Shown here: one piece after another, positions 43,655 to 52,666 of the stretch
How positions within the stretch are numbered: the first letter of the stretch is position 1
Layout of the letters: every line of letters starts with the position of its first letter
Source: Lachnoclostridium sp. An169
GTDB lineage: Bacteria > Bacillota > Clostridia > Lachnospirales > Lachnospiraceae
Assembly: GCF_002160525.1 (NCBI RefSeq)
Contig: NZ_NFKT01000005.1
Span: 1-64,000 of the forward strand
DNA: 64,000 nucleotides
Direction of reading: 5' to 3'
Notes under the pieces: model-generated
The model's input: the letters and a program-made list of their open reading frames with translations, nothing else
Databases searched by the model: none
Told to the model about the DNA's origin: nothing
Program-made: the position numbers and the translations under genes

Positions 43655-45130
43655 TTACTTTGCAGTCTTTTTATTTCTCTTCTCGATCTCATCCTGTTCT
43701 TCTTTCAGGTTATCCTCCACGCGGAAGAAGAGGAACAGAAGCACGGCGCACACTGCGTAGGAAACGGTCTCGATCCAGATATAGCTCACAGAGATTCCCA
43801 TCTGCGCAAGCGCGCTCTGGACGCCGCTTCCGACCACGATGTTCTGGTCATATCCGACCATGTTCAGGATTGCGGAGAACACGGCGTTCATAACCGGTGA
43901 TGCAGCCACCATCAGGGAACTGTAGATGGACATGGTCAGTCCGTCGGTACGAAGTCCCGTCTTCCACTCGATGTGGTCGATGACGTCTGCAAGCATTGCC
44001 AGAATCATGTAGCATGCCGGCGAGGAGCCCAGACACTTGAGAGCAACGCCGATTGCAACCGGCACGATATTGTTTCCGCCAAGACCTGCGATCACACCGC
44101 CGATCACGCCCAGTACCAGGAATGCGCTGACTGTCGTTCTCTTACCGAACTTCTGGCACAGCGGGTTTACAAAGAGCATGGCAACCGCCATCGGGATTGC
44201 TCCCATGATCGCCAGAATCGACTGGTAAGCGCCCCATCCGTCTGCGCCCATTGCCGAGTTGTCGAGCACCCAGCGGCAGAAGTAGGACATGGAACCGTTC
44301 TTGATCGCTCCGGAGAACTGGAAGAGCAGATAGAAGATCATCACGATCCACCACCATTTCTCCGACACAACCGCCTTCATCTGTGTTCCCATGGAAACCG
44401 TTTCCTTCGGTTTGTCCGACTCTGCTGCTCCGGTGGAGAGCAGTTCTTCGGTCACACGCTCGCGACTGAACTTATACTGAAGAAATACTGCCAGGGCTGT
44501 AAAGATTCCCACTGCGAGCATTGCCACAAACCAGAGCGCCTGGTTTTCTTTGAGGGCAAAGGATACGAGGATCGGGAACACCATGGAGCCCGCGCCCATG
44601 GCGGCCAGTCCGGCGATATTCGTAAAGGATGCAAGCTGACCTCTCTGGTCGGAATTTCTCGTGGACACTGCCACCAGAGTGGAGTTTGCCGTGTTGTAAA
44701 TCGGATACGCAACGGAGTAGTACAGATTGTACGCGATTGCGATCCATACCATTTTCATCGTGCCTTCAAACGGGACGATGAACATCAGCACCGACGCCAC
44801 CGACAGGGTCAGGGCCGACAGAAGGATCCACGGTCTCGCCTTTCCTGCGAGCACTCTCGTGCGCTCAATAAGCTGTCCCACAACAAGGTTTGCAATGACG
44901 ATCAGAATCGTCGAAAAAAGCTGCAGCGTTGTCAGGAACGTCAGGTTCAGTTTCAGGACATCCGTAAAATAGGTGTTCAGAATACTGGTAAAGATTCCGG
45001 ATGACAGCAGTCCGCCTACCGGACCGATGAAGTAACCCAGAAGCATCTCAGGAACACGCACGTCCTTCCCTTTGATGAGGGAAGAAGTCAGCGGCGTATT
45101 CCAGAAGTTAGACTGTTTTGGCTGACTCAT
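43655..45130 (-). CDS. GPH-family (glycoside-pentoside-hexuronide) sugar:cation symporter
   Basis: A 491-residue transporter with about twelve membrane helices. Markers of the GPH/MelB family are the LGYFIGPVGGLLSSGIFTSILNTYFTDVL start, the conserved loop LIERTRVLAGKARPWILL (a GKxRPW match) and the later DVIDHIEWKTGLRTDGLTMSIYS. It probably imports a glycoside or disaccharide with H+ or Na+. It lies between the rhamnosidase and GH3 genes in the same direction, suggesting that its cargo contains rhamnose or glucose. Confidence 0.9.
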   Translation of the reverse strand: MSQPKQSNFWNTPLTSSLIKGKDVRVPEMLLGYFIGPVGGLLSSGIFTSILNTYFTDVLKLNLTFLTTLQLFSTILIVIANLVVGQLIERTRVLAGKARPWILLSALTLSVASVLMFIVPFEGTMKMVWIAIAYNLYYSVAYPIYNTANSTLVAVSTRNSDQRGQLASFTNIAGLAAMGAGSMVFPILVSFALKENQALWFVAMLAVGIFTALAVFLQYKFSRERVTEELLSTGAAESDKPKETVSMGTQMKAVVSEKWWWIVMIFYLLFQFSGAIKNGSMSYFCRWVLDNSAMGADGWGAYQSILAIMGAIPMAVAMLFVNPLCQKFGKRTTVSAFLVLGVIGGVIAGLGGNNIVPVAIGVALKCLGSSPACYMILAMLADVIDHIEWKTGLRTDGLTMSIYSSLMVAASPVMNAVFSAILNMVGYDQNIVVGSGVQSALAQMGISVSYIWIETVSYAVCAVLLFLFFRVEDNLKEEQDEIEKRNKKTAK

Positions 45131-45215
45131 AATTTCTCTCCCTTTCTTTTTACTTTTTTCTGTACCGCTCTCCCCGGATCAACCGGATGAGCAGGCCGGC
45201 CACACTTTCCCGCAC

Positions 45216-47780
45216 TTACTGTTTCTCCCACGGGCAGCTCAAATGGTATCTTCCGCTGCCGTGCTGCTGCGTGCTTCCGTCAGGAAGCGTAACCGTGCAC
45301 TTTGTTCCCACAGGAACTTCTATGTCGATCTGGAACGTGCCCTTTTCCACCTTCCAGTCTGACACGATCTTACCGTACGGAGTCACGGTTTCCGCCTTCG
45401 CGGATGTGATTCCGCCGCCCACCAGGGGCTTCACTGTAAATGTCTTATATCCCGGCTCATCTGCCTGGATTCCTGCCACTCTCTGGTACAGGAACGCGCC
45501 CACCGCACCGGATGCATAATGGTTGTAAGAGATCATCATATCCGTGCCGTCATCTCCGATGGGACACTCGCCGTTCTCGTCCAGTCCGTCCCAGCGCTCC
45601 CAGATGGTTGTCGCGCCGGATTTGACTTCATAAAGCCAGGAGGGGCATTTCGTGTTGGTGAGCATCTGAAACGCCGTGTCCGCCTGCCCGTTGTCCGCCA
45701 GGGCAAAGAGGATGTAAGGCGTACCCGGAAATCCGGTGCCGATGCAGTAGTCCGAGGCTTTCACCAGTGCCGCAAGATTCTCCGCCGCTTTCCCCTGTAC
45801 GTTCTCAGGGAACATCTTAAACCAGAGCGGCAGCACGTAGGCGGTCTGGAACTCCTCCTTCAGCTTTCCGTTGCCGTCGGTAAAGACGGAGACATAAGCA
45901 TCCGCCACCTTTTCGGAGAGGTCTTTATAATACTTCGCATCCTCCTCTTCTCCCAGGATGCGCGCCACCTCGCCGGTGAGCCGGCTTGTGTTGTAAAGGC
46001 TTGCCGTTGCCGTCCATTTGCTTCTGCCCTGCCACTGGGACATCTTCGGCACATCCGGAGCCACCCAGTCGCCAAAATGAAGGACGGACGGGGTATGCCA
46101 GATATATCTGTGCTTCCCGAATCCGAAGCCCGCCCAGAAGCGGCATGCTTTCACGTATTTTTTCATAACCGGGTACATATCTCTTAATACCTGGACATCA
46201 CCGCCTGCCATGTACTGTGCCCAGGGCACCAGCACACAGGCGTCTCCCCACCAGTCGATTGCCATGGAAGGCATGGTTGCGGGGAAGCCGTATCCCTGCA
46301 CCGGAACCGTGTTCGGGATACCGCCGGAAGGCAGCTGCTCCGCCTTCACATCCAGAAGCCATTTCTCCAGGAAACGGCTGATATCGAAGTTAAAACATGC
46401 CGTGGGTGCGAACACCGCGATATCTCCGGTCCATCCCATACGCTCGTCCCTCTGGGGACAGTCTGTGGGGATGTCCACAAAGTTTGACTTGCTACTCCAG
46501 ATGATATTCTGCTGCAGGCGGTTGATCATCTCGTTGGAACAGGTAAACTCTCCGATCCGCTCGATATCGGAATAGAGCGCAAGGGCGGAGACATTTACGT
46601 CCTTCTCATCAATTCCGGTGATTCCCACATAGCGGAATCCCATGTATGTAAGCCGGGGGCTGTATTCCTGTGCCCCGTCCCGGCATGTATAAGTGGCTGT
46701 CGCCTTTGCCGTGCGGAGGAACTTTGTATTCAGGGAACCGTCCCGGTTCAGGATCTCCGCGTGTTTCACCGTCACTGTCTGCCCTTTTTTTCCGTTCAGC
46801 CGCAGCTTTACGACGCCGGCGAAGTTCTGACCGAAATCGTAGACGAGCGTGCCGTCGGAAAGTTTCTTGCAGGAAACCGGGCGCATCTCCTCGTGGGCTT
46901 TCACCGGGCTTCCGTAATCCGCCATCAGATTGGACGTGAATTTCAGCTGTTCCGGCGCCGCCTTTCTCCAGGTAATCCTTTCCGGATCTACTGTGGCGTC
47001 GTAAGTCTCGCCGTCATAGATGTCCGCCATGCGGAAGGGCCCGTCCTCGGTCACTTCCCAGGAACCGTCCGTACCGACGATCTCCTCCGTGCCGTCCCCA
47101 TATGTAATGCGCAGCTCTGCCAGAAATGCCTGACGGTCTCCGTCAAAACGGTTGACTCTTGTAAACACGAACGCGCCCACCGCCCATCCTCCTGCCACGA
47201 CAGCCGTGAGCGTACTTTCTTTTTCCTCCGCAAGCAGCTCTGTGACATCGTAAACCTGATACTGCATCTCATGTTTATACGAGGTAAATCCCGGTGCAAA
47301 ATACCGGTCCCCCACCTTCTTTCCGTCAATCTCCAGCTCATAGATTCCCAGAGCCGTAGCGTACAGTTTTGCCGATGTGATCTTTCCCTTTGTGCCGATC
47401 TTTCTGCGGAACATCATGGGGACCGGCGACACACCTTTTTCTGTAAAAGAATAGGCGGGATCGCTGATCCATACGCCTTTCCAGGCCTCTCCCATACGCC
47501 CGGTCTCAAAAGAGACTTCCGCATGCGCCGTCTCTCCCGCGTCATCCGTGACATCAAGAACGGCTGTGTAACGGGTAAACGGTTTTAAATCCGTACCGTC
47601 GTAGCGAATCCCCGTCTGCTCTGCCGTCCGGGCGCTCCAACCATTCAGCGTAATAACCGCTTCCCGAACTGTCACATCCGTCCGGTCTGAATTCAGCCGG
47701 TAGCTGAAGCAGGGATTCTTTTTGTCTGTGACACACCCGTCTGTCAGATCTTCCACCGCAAATCGGGAAACTTCCAACAT
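45216..47780 (-). CDS. GH78 alpha-L-rhamnosidase
   Basis: An 854-residue cytosolic enzyme without a signal peptide. N-terminal beta-sandwich domains (1-~400, with GVWISDP and the DYGSPVKAHEEMRPV region) are followed by an (alpha/alpha)6 barrel. The barrel carries the GH78 catalytic segment NFVDIPTDCPQRDERMGWTGD and later WWGDACVLVPW. It hydrolyses terminal alpha-L-rhamnose from glycosides such as rutin-type flavonoids or pectin-derived oligosaccharides. It is the first gene of a probable operon with the GPH transporter, the GH3 enzyme and the small membrane protein. An AGGAGAGG site precedes its ATG. Confidence 0.92.
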   Translation of the reverse strand: MLEVSRFAVEDLTDGCVTDKKNPCFSYRLNSDRTDVTVREAVITLNGWSARTAEQTGIRYDGTDLKPFTRYTAVLDVTDDAGETAHAEVSFETGRMGEAWKGVWISDPAYSFTEKGVSPVPMMFRRKIGTKGKITSAKLYATALGIYELEIDGKKVGDRYFAPGFTSYKHEMQYQVYDVTELLAEEKESTLTAVVAGGWAVGAFVFTRVNRFDGDRQAFLAELRITYGDGTEEIVGTDGSWEVTEDGPFRMADIYDGETYDATVDPERITWRKAAPEQLKFTSNLMADYGSPVKAHEEMRPVSCKKLSDGTLVYDFGQNFAGVVKLRLNGKKGQTVTVKHAEILNRDGSLNTKFLRTAKATATYTCRDGAQEYSPRLTYMGFRYVGITGIDEKDVNVSALALYSDIERIGEFTCSNEMINRLQQNIIWSSKSNFVDIPTDCPQRDERMGWTGDIAVFAPTACFNFDISRFLEKWLLDVKAEQLPSGGIPNTVPVQGYGFPATMPSMAIDWWGDACVLVPWAQYMAGGDVQVLRDMYPVMKKYVKACRFWAGFGFGKHRYIWHTPSVLHFGDWVAPDVPKMSQWQGRSKWTATASLYNTSRLTGEVARILGEEEDAKYYKDLSEKVADAYVSVFTDGNGKLKEEFQTAYVLPLWFKMFPENVQGKAAENLAALVKASDYCIGTGFPGTPYILFALADNGQADTAFQMLTNTKCPSWLYEVKSGATTIWERWDGLDENGECPIGDDGTDMMISYNHYASGAVGAFLYQRVAGIQADEPGYKTFTVKPLVGGGITSAKAETVTPYGKIVSDWKVEKGTFQIDIEVPVGTKCTVTLPDGSTQQHGSGRYHLSCPWEKQ

Positions 47781-48100
47781 AATAACCTCTCCTCCTTTTC
47801 CCTTTCTTTTTCTATGAACCCATCATAACACTTTGCGGATTTTACGGACCGGAAATAACGTGAACGGTCATTCTTTTAGCGTAATTTGTCATTTTTCGTT
47901 TTTGTGCAGTTTATACAGAGATCGGTTTATATGGATTTTATATTTGAATTGCATCCGAGTTGGTTTGAGATTCTTTTTGTCTTTTTGCGATATTTTGTGT
48001 GTATTGACTGAAAATTTCAGATAACAGAATTTGTCTATTTTTACTTTGAGCGAAAAGAGAGTTATATAGACGCCGGAGATACTGCAGTCCCCAGGGAAAA
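47781..48100. other. AT-rich upstream region of the rhamnosidase operon
   Basis: No credible gene is present. An extended -10 element TGTTATGAT (minus strand, 47830-47822) about 45 bp before the rhamnosidase ATG is the best promoter candidate, with a weak -35. The remaining ~250 bp are AT-rich and could hold activator sites, but I found no clear repeat. A 98-codon minus-strand frame across it includes a terminator hairpin and is judged spurious. Confidence 0.45.
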
Positions 48101-48138
48101 TTACAGAGGCGCCGGAAAAAATCCCGCGGCCTCTGTAA
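48097..48138 (-). terminator. Rho-independent terminator after the GH2 gene
   Basis: Arms TTACAGAGGC (48101-48110) and GCCTCTGTAA (48129-48138) form a 10-bp stem with further internal GC pairing. On the minus strand a T4 run follows (48100-48097). Confidence 0.85.
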
Positions 48139-48181
48139 TGCATTTCTTTCAAGTATTCTTCTTGCCTGTCATTCTGTCCTA

Positions 48182-50671
48182 TCATACAATCGGAAGTTCT
48201 GCAAGCCCTGTATGCTCTCCGTCGCTTACTTCCAGCGTCATTGTAAGCCCCTTTTCAGCAGCCCGCACCACGGCCAGCGCCTCACCGAAATATGTGTCCG
48301 TCCGGTCTGTACAGTATCCGATCTCATTATAGGGACAGCCGTTTCCGATGCCGACCAGTTCCCCGTTGGTTACCTTTACGCTTATAATTCCCCGCTCAAG
48401 GGGCTTCACTGTCCCCGCCCCGTCCGTATACCGGAGACGGATGAAAGACAGCCCGCCGCGCCTTACCTCTTTTTCTTCCGGAACCGCCTGCAGCACCGTC
48501 TCCTTTCCTGCCGTGTACAGGGCGCTGCGGGAAATCTCTTTGCCGTTCCCGTCAAACGCCACCGCTTCCAGCATTCCCGGCTGATATGTCACTGTAAACA
48601 TGGTATCACAGCGGTTTTTCAGTTCCCGGCTTCCCACCAGTCTTCCATTCAGGAAAAGATCCACCTTTGCCGCCCGGACATAAACTTCCACATACGCCTT
48701 TTTCCCTTCGCACCCATGCCAGGACCAAGACTCTACGGCATTGGTCATCTTCCATGCGGACGGAGAATGTCTCTCGTCGGTGTGATTGACCGGACGGACG
48801 GCAATCACCGGCTTCTTCTCCATCTCAAAGGCCGTTCTTGTATATCCGGCTTCGGCGAGAGGCTTTCCGGTCAGGTCAATCCGTCCGCTTCCGGCTGTGA
48901 TCCATCCGGGTCCGTGGGAGAAGTCCGGTGCATAATCGCTGTACTCCCAGGATCCGACGCCCACTTCACCCAGATAATCCATTCCTGCCCAGACAAAATC
49001 TCCCACAATCCGCGGATACTTCTTCGCCATCTCCCAGAATGCGTAAGCGTCCGAACAGAAAGTTTCGCTTCCCAGGATCAGCCTCCGGGGATATTTCTTC
49101 AGGTCGTGGCGGTAGCGGTTGATCCCGTAATTATACCCGGCGATGTCCATGTTCGCGAAGGCGTCCCTTGTCTTCACATCGCATCCGTAAAACGTGGCCC
49201 CGGTCTTCATAAAACCGCTTCCCATAAGCCCGGCAAGATCATTGAAGAACTGGCTTCCCACAGCTTTCTTCTTCGGCGTTTTTCCTCCGTTTTTCGCGCC
49301 GCCGCTTTCCTTTTCTGCCTTGAGGCGTTCCGCCTTCTCTGCTTCCTTCTTTGCCTTCTTGTCGCTGTACACACCGAACCCGATGGAGCTCAGGAAGTTG
49401 AAGAATATATTGATGCCGCATGTCACCGGGCGGGTCTGATCCAGACTGTGCAGATATTCCGTCATTTCCTTTGTGAGCCGGATCCCCCGGGGCTGTGCTG
49501 TCTCAGAGACTTCATTTCCTGTGGAGTACAGGATCACGGACGGGTGGTTGTAATCCTTCTCCACCATGTCCCTGAGATCCTGCTGCCACCAGTCGTTAAA
49601 ACAATTGACGTAATCATACTCGGTCTTGTGGATATACCACACATCTACAAACTCGTCCATCACCAGCATCCCCAGCCTGTCGCAGGCGTCCAGCATCGCC
49701 TTGGAACAGGGATTATGAGCGGAACGGACCGCATTGTAGCCGTTTTCTTTCAGAATCCGGATCTTCCTCTCCTCTGCCTCCGGATAGCAGCATGCCCCCA
49801 GTACGCCGTTATCATGGTGAATGCAGGCTCCCCGGATAATCACCCGCTCTCCGTTCATGGAAAATCCCTTTTCCGTATCCCAGCCTATGGTACGGATGCC
49901 GAACGTGATTTCTTCCGTGTCCGCTCCGGAAAATGTCACTCTCATCCGGTACAAATCCGGCGTGTCCACGCTCCAGAGCCGGGCGTCCGGTATCGTAATC
50001 TGAAAGCTCTTTTCTCCCGGGGTTTCCGCTTCCATCTCTACAGGGGCAAGACCGGGTTCGCTTCGGGTTGATTCCGTTGCCGCAGTTCTTCCATCCGCAG
50101 ATTCAGCCTCCGCCGGGAACACTTCGATTTTCAGATTCCCCGGTGCGTTTGTCTTTACCGTGGCTTCGATCACCGCCGGCTCTGTGCTGAGCGTCCGCAC
50201 CCGGATTCCGTTTCTCTCGATATGCGCTTTCGGAGCCAGATACAGCCATACCGGGCGGTAAATTCCGGCACCGGAGTACCAGCGGCTGTTCGGCTGGTCT
50301 GCATTGCGCGCGATCACCCGGATCACATTTTTTTCGCCGTATTTCAGGTAATCCGATGCATCCACGTAAAAATTGGTATATCCGTAAGGGCGGAACGCCG
50401 CTTTCTCTCCGTTCAGATACACTTCCGCATTGTGGTAAACCCCTTCGAATTCCAGGGTCACTTCCATCTCCCGGTACTCTTCCGGGACATCGAATTCCTT
50501 CTCATAGAGATAATCGTCCCCCTCGAACCAGCCCGTGTTGATCCCGCCGGCGCTGTCCTCTGTCCTCTTTTCCGAGATCATCGCATCATGCGGGATCGTC
50601 ACCGGACGCCCCGGCCCCTCCCCGTCCAGATGCCGGCATGTCCATCCACGGTTAAAATCAAGCTTTTTCAT
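48182..50671 (-). CDS. GH2 family beta-galactosidase/beta-glycosidase
   Basis: An 829-residue cytosolic glycosidase. The sugar-binding domain (GGINTGWFEGDDYLYEKEF, SRWYSGAGIYRPVWL), an immunoglobulin-like domain, and the TIM barrel with HNPCSKAMLDACDRLGMLVMDE are typical of GH2. The acid/base glutamate is in YSTGNEVSE and the nucleophile glutamate in LILGSETFCSDAYAFW. A Lys/Glu-rich insertion of ~40 residues (KKAKKEAEKAERLKAEK) sits in the barrel. The C-terminal part resembles DUF4982 and further beta-sandwich domains. ATG 50671 has AAGGAG; upstream extension is rejected. The exact sugar is uncertain. Confidence 0.88.
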   Translation of the reverse strand: MKKLDFNRGWTCRHLDGEGPGRPVTIPHDAMISEKRTEDSAGGINTGWFEGDDYLYEKEFDVPEEYREMEVTLEFEGVYHNAEVYLNGEKAAFRPYGYTNFYVDASDYLKYGEKNVIRVIARNADQPNSRWYSGAGIYRPVWLYLAPKAHIERNGIRVRTLSTEPAVIEATVKTNAPGNLKIEVFPAEAESADGRTAATESTRSEPGLAPVEMEAETPGEKSFQITIPDARLWSVDTPDLYRMRVTFSGADTEEITFGIRTIGWDTEKGFSMNGERVIIRGACIHHDNGVLGACCYPEAEERKIRILKENGYNAVRSAHNPCSKAMLDACDRLGMLVMDEFVDVWYIHKTEYDYVNCFNDWWQQDLRDMVEKDYNHPSVILYSTGNEVSETAQPRGIRLTKEMTEYLHSLDQTRPVTCGINIFFNFLSSIGFGVYSDKKAKKEAEKAERLKAEKESGGAKNGGKTPKKKAVGSQFFNDLAGLMGSGFMKTGATFYGCDVKTRDAFANMDIAGYNYGINRYRHDLKKYPRRLILGSETFCSDAYAFWEMAKKYPRIVGDFVWAGMDYLGEVGVGSWEYSDYAPDFSHGPGWITAGSGRIDLTGKPLAEAGYTRTAFEMEKKPVIAVRPVNHTDERHSPSAWKMTNAVESWSWHGCEGKKAYVEVYVRAAKVDLFLNGRLVGSRELKNRCDTMFTVTYQPGMLEAVAFDGNGKEISRSALYTAGKETVLQAVPEEKEVRRGGLSFIRLRYTDGAGTVKPLERGIISVKVTNGELVGIGNGCPYNEIGYCTDRTDTYFGEALAVVRAAEKGLTMTLEVSDGEHTGLAELPIV

Positions 50672-50715
50672 CTTTCCTTGCTCCTTTTCCTCAGCCTTCT
50701 GATTTTCATGGATGT

Positions 50716-50745
50716 ATTCTAACATCTTTTTTCGATTCCGGTCAG
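50716..50745 (-). promoter_or_regulatory. Candidate promoter of the GH2 gene
   Basis: On the minus strand CTGACC (50745-50740) and TAGAAT (50721-50716) are separated by 18 bp and lie 45 bp upstream of the ATG. Confidence 0.5.
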
Positions 50746-50815
50746 CAGAAACCGTAATCGGCAGCATTTCGGACGCAAACTGTACGGATACTTCTTCATT
50801 TCTCCCCAAATGCGC

Positions 50816-50844
50816 CAAAAATCCCCGGCATTGCGCCGGGGATT
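50816..50844 (-). terminator. Rho-independent terminator after the MutS-like gene
   Basis: Arms AATCCCCGGC (50820-50829) and GCCGGGGATT (50835-50844) form a perfect 10-bp stem with a 5-nt loop. On the minus strand it is followed by TTTTTGG. Confidence 0.93.
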
Positions 50845-50859
50845 CCGTTCATATCCCGT

Positions 50860-52530
50860 TCATACTTCCTGCCCTGCACTTCCCGCCTCCCGGATGATCT
50901 CCTCCGGGAAGCCCGCGAATTCGAGCAGTTTCACTGCATTCTGGGAGGTTGCAGGTCCCTCCATGATCTTATAACTGAAGCAGATGTCGTTTTCACCGAT
51001 CTCTTCACTGAAATGGTAATTATCATATTCGTCCGCCAAAAGCACCGTAAGCTCCTTGTCGTGAGTTGCCACAAGCGGGATGCAGTTCTTATCCGCCAGA
51101 TAATCCAGGATCGCCCGCGACGCCCGAATACGCTCTCCCGTGTTGGTTCCCCGCAGGATCTCATCGATGGCGCAGAGCGTAATCTTCTCCTCTGTCAGAC
51201 TGTCCAGAATCCGTTTCAGATATTTGATTTCGCGGATAAAATAGCTCTCCCCTGCCACCAGATCATCTTTTACAGCCATGGACGTAATCACCTGTACACA
51301 GGGCATTTCGAACCACTGCGCCGCGCAGGTGTTCAGCACCTGTCCGAGGATGGCGTTCACAGCCACCGCCTTGATAAACGTAGATTTTCCCGAGGCGTTG
51401 GAACCTGTGATCAGGGAGCCTCTGGTGAGTTCCAGTGTATTGGGAACCGGATTGTCAATGAGCGGATGATAGATGTCTTCCATATATATGCGGGGCTGGT
51501 AAATCCGATCATGTCTTACCGGCATCCTGCTGTCATCCGCAAACTCCGGCAGGCAGTACCAGGGCAGGCTCTTCCGGAATGACGCCGTGCTGATCGTCAT
51601 ATCCAGGATTCCTACCTCCCGGTAAACTTCCAGATACACATCTGCCTTCTCGCTTAACTTCCGCACAATTGTCCCGTATGCTGTAATCTGCCACAGGGCA
51701 ATTCCCAGGACATAATCCAGAATCAGCCACATGATATCTCCGGTATAGGACGCCGATTTCTGCGATTCCAGAATCTTCGTTCTGCGGATCACACCGCTCA
51801 GTTCCCCGGAAAGCTCTCCAAGCTTCGGGAACAGTTCCGCCGTTTTCTTTCTCTTCGACAATGTCCTTGCACATTCGAGAATCCGGACCGCAGTCGCCAT
51901 CATCTGAAACTCTGCCTCCCACTTCATCTTAACCACCGCATAGAGGACAAGATTCACCGCACATACCGCAAGGAGAGGAAAAGCCGCCTCGTCCGTCCGG
52001 AATACAAGCAGAACCACTGCCGCAGCCACAAGCGCCGCCTGCAGGATGCGGAACACCCACATATGGCTCATCTGATATTCTTCGATTCCGTCTATATAGG
52101 AAGGAATCAGGTAAGAAGCCGAACGTTTTCCCACATCGGCAAGCTGTTCCTCCGCAGCAACGCGCTCCTCCTCGTTCTGCGCAAAGAATTCCATGCGCTT
52201 TTCAAAAAGCTCCCGTTCTTCTTCGGACATGGCATTTCGCCGAAGCCCTGCATAGAGCATCTCCTCCCCTGCAGAACTGTCACATTGATTTAACCTGCCG
52301 AAAACCGTATCCATGGACAGATCGTTCCAGGTCACATCGTCCACGCCTTCCTCACCGAAGTTCTCATAATAATTGCCGGTATTCTCATTTTGTTCCCGCT
52401 CTCCGGGGACCTCTCCGAACTTCTCCCGAAGCCGGATCTTTCTCTTTTTCTTCCAGTCTTCCCGACCGATCATGGAGGCGATCAGGAAAAATGCCATGAT
52501 CCCGAGAACTGTAAGTACTGACTGGAGCAT
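50860..52530 (-). CDS. Membrane-associated MutS-family ATPase
   Basis: A 556-residue protein. One N-terminal membrane helix (3-20) and two more around residues 165-215 flank a helical region that replaces the mismatch-recognition domains. The C-terminal MutS ATPase domain carries Walker A GSNASGKSTFIKAVAVNAILGQ (~375), Walker B ITLCAIDEILRGTNTGERIRAS and the H-loop PLVATHDKELT. The DNA mismatch-binding domain I is absent, so it is not a repair MutS. Similar membrane MutS-like proteins occur in Clostridia without known function. Its promoter overlaps a long palindrome. Confidence 0.85.
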   Translation of the reverse strand: MLQSVLTVLGIMAFFLIASMIGREDWKKKRKIRLREKFGEVPGEREQNENTGNYYENFGEEGVDDVTWNDLSMDTVFGRLNQCDSSAGEEMLYAGLRRNAMSEEERELFEKRMEFFAQNEEERVAAEEQLADVGKRSASYLIPSYIDGIEEYQMSHMWVFRILQAALVAAAVVLLVFRTDEAAFPLLAVCAVNLVLYAVVKMKWEAEFQMMATAVRILECARTLSKRKKTAELFPKLGELSGELSGVIRRTKILESQKSASYTGDIMWLILDYVLGIALWQITAYGTIVRKLSEKADVYLEVYREVGILDMTISTASFRKSLPWYCLPEFADDSRMPVRHDRIYQPRIYMEDIYHPLIDNPVPNTLELTRGSLITGSNASGKSTFIKAVAVNAILGQVLNTCAAQWFEMPCVQVITSMAVKDDLVAGESYFIREIKYLKRILDSLTEEKITLCAIDEILRGTNTGERIRASRAILDYLADKNCIPLVATHDKELTVLLADEYDNYHFSEEIGENDICFSYKIMEGPATSQNAVKLLEFAGFPEEIIREAGSAGQEV

Positions 52531-52614
52531 GGTGACACCCTCTTTCCGAATTCAGCGCCGCCTGATCTGCAGATTCTTATAACTGTTAGATCTGTGTGAT
52601 CAGCACGACGGCGA

Positions 52615-52640
52615 TATTGTATTAATTACTTAATACAATA
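52615..52640. promoter_or_regulatory. Palindromic operator over the MutS-like promoter
   Basis: A perfect AT-rich inverted repeat with 11-bp arms (TATTGTATTAA, 52615-52625, and its complement 52630-52640) surrounds a 4-bp centre. It covers the -10 box of the promoter below. The form is that of a dimeric repressor site, for example of TetR or GntR type. No matching regulator gene is adjacent. Confidence 0.7.
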
Positions 52641-52663
52641 ATTCATTTTATTCAGAATGTCAA
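52635..52663 (-). promoter_or_regulatory. Promoter of the MutS-like gene
   Basis: On the minus strand a consensus TTGACA (52663-52658) and TATTGT (52640-52635) are 17 bp apart. It begins 3 bp after the stop of the sce7726-like gene, so the MutS-like gene has its own transcription start. Confidence 0.75.
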
Positions 52664-52666
52664 GTC

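Noticed and set aside
47889..48185. A 98-codon minus-strand open frame between the GH2 and rhamnosidase genes
   Set aside because: It spans the GH2 terminator hairpin, lacks a good ribosome binding site and has AT-driven composition; it is most likely non-coding.
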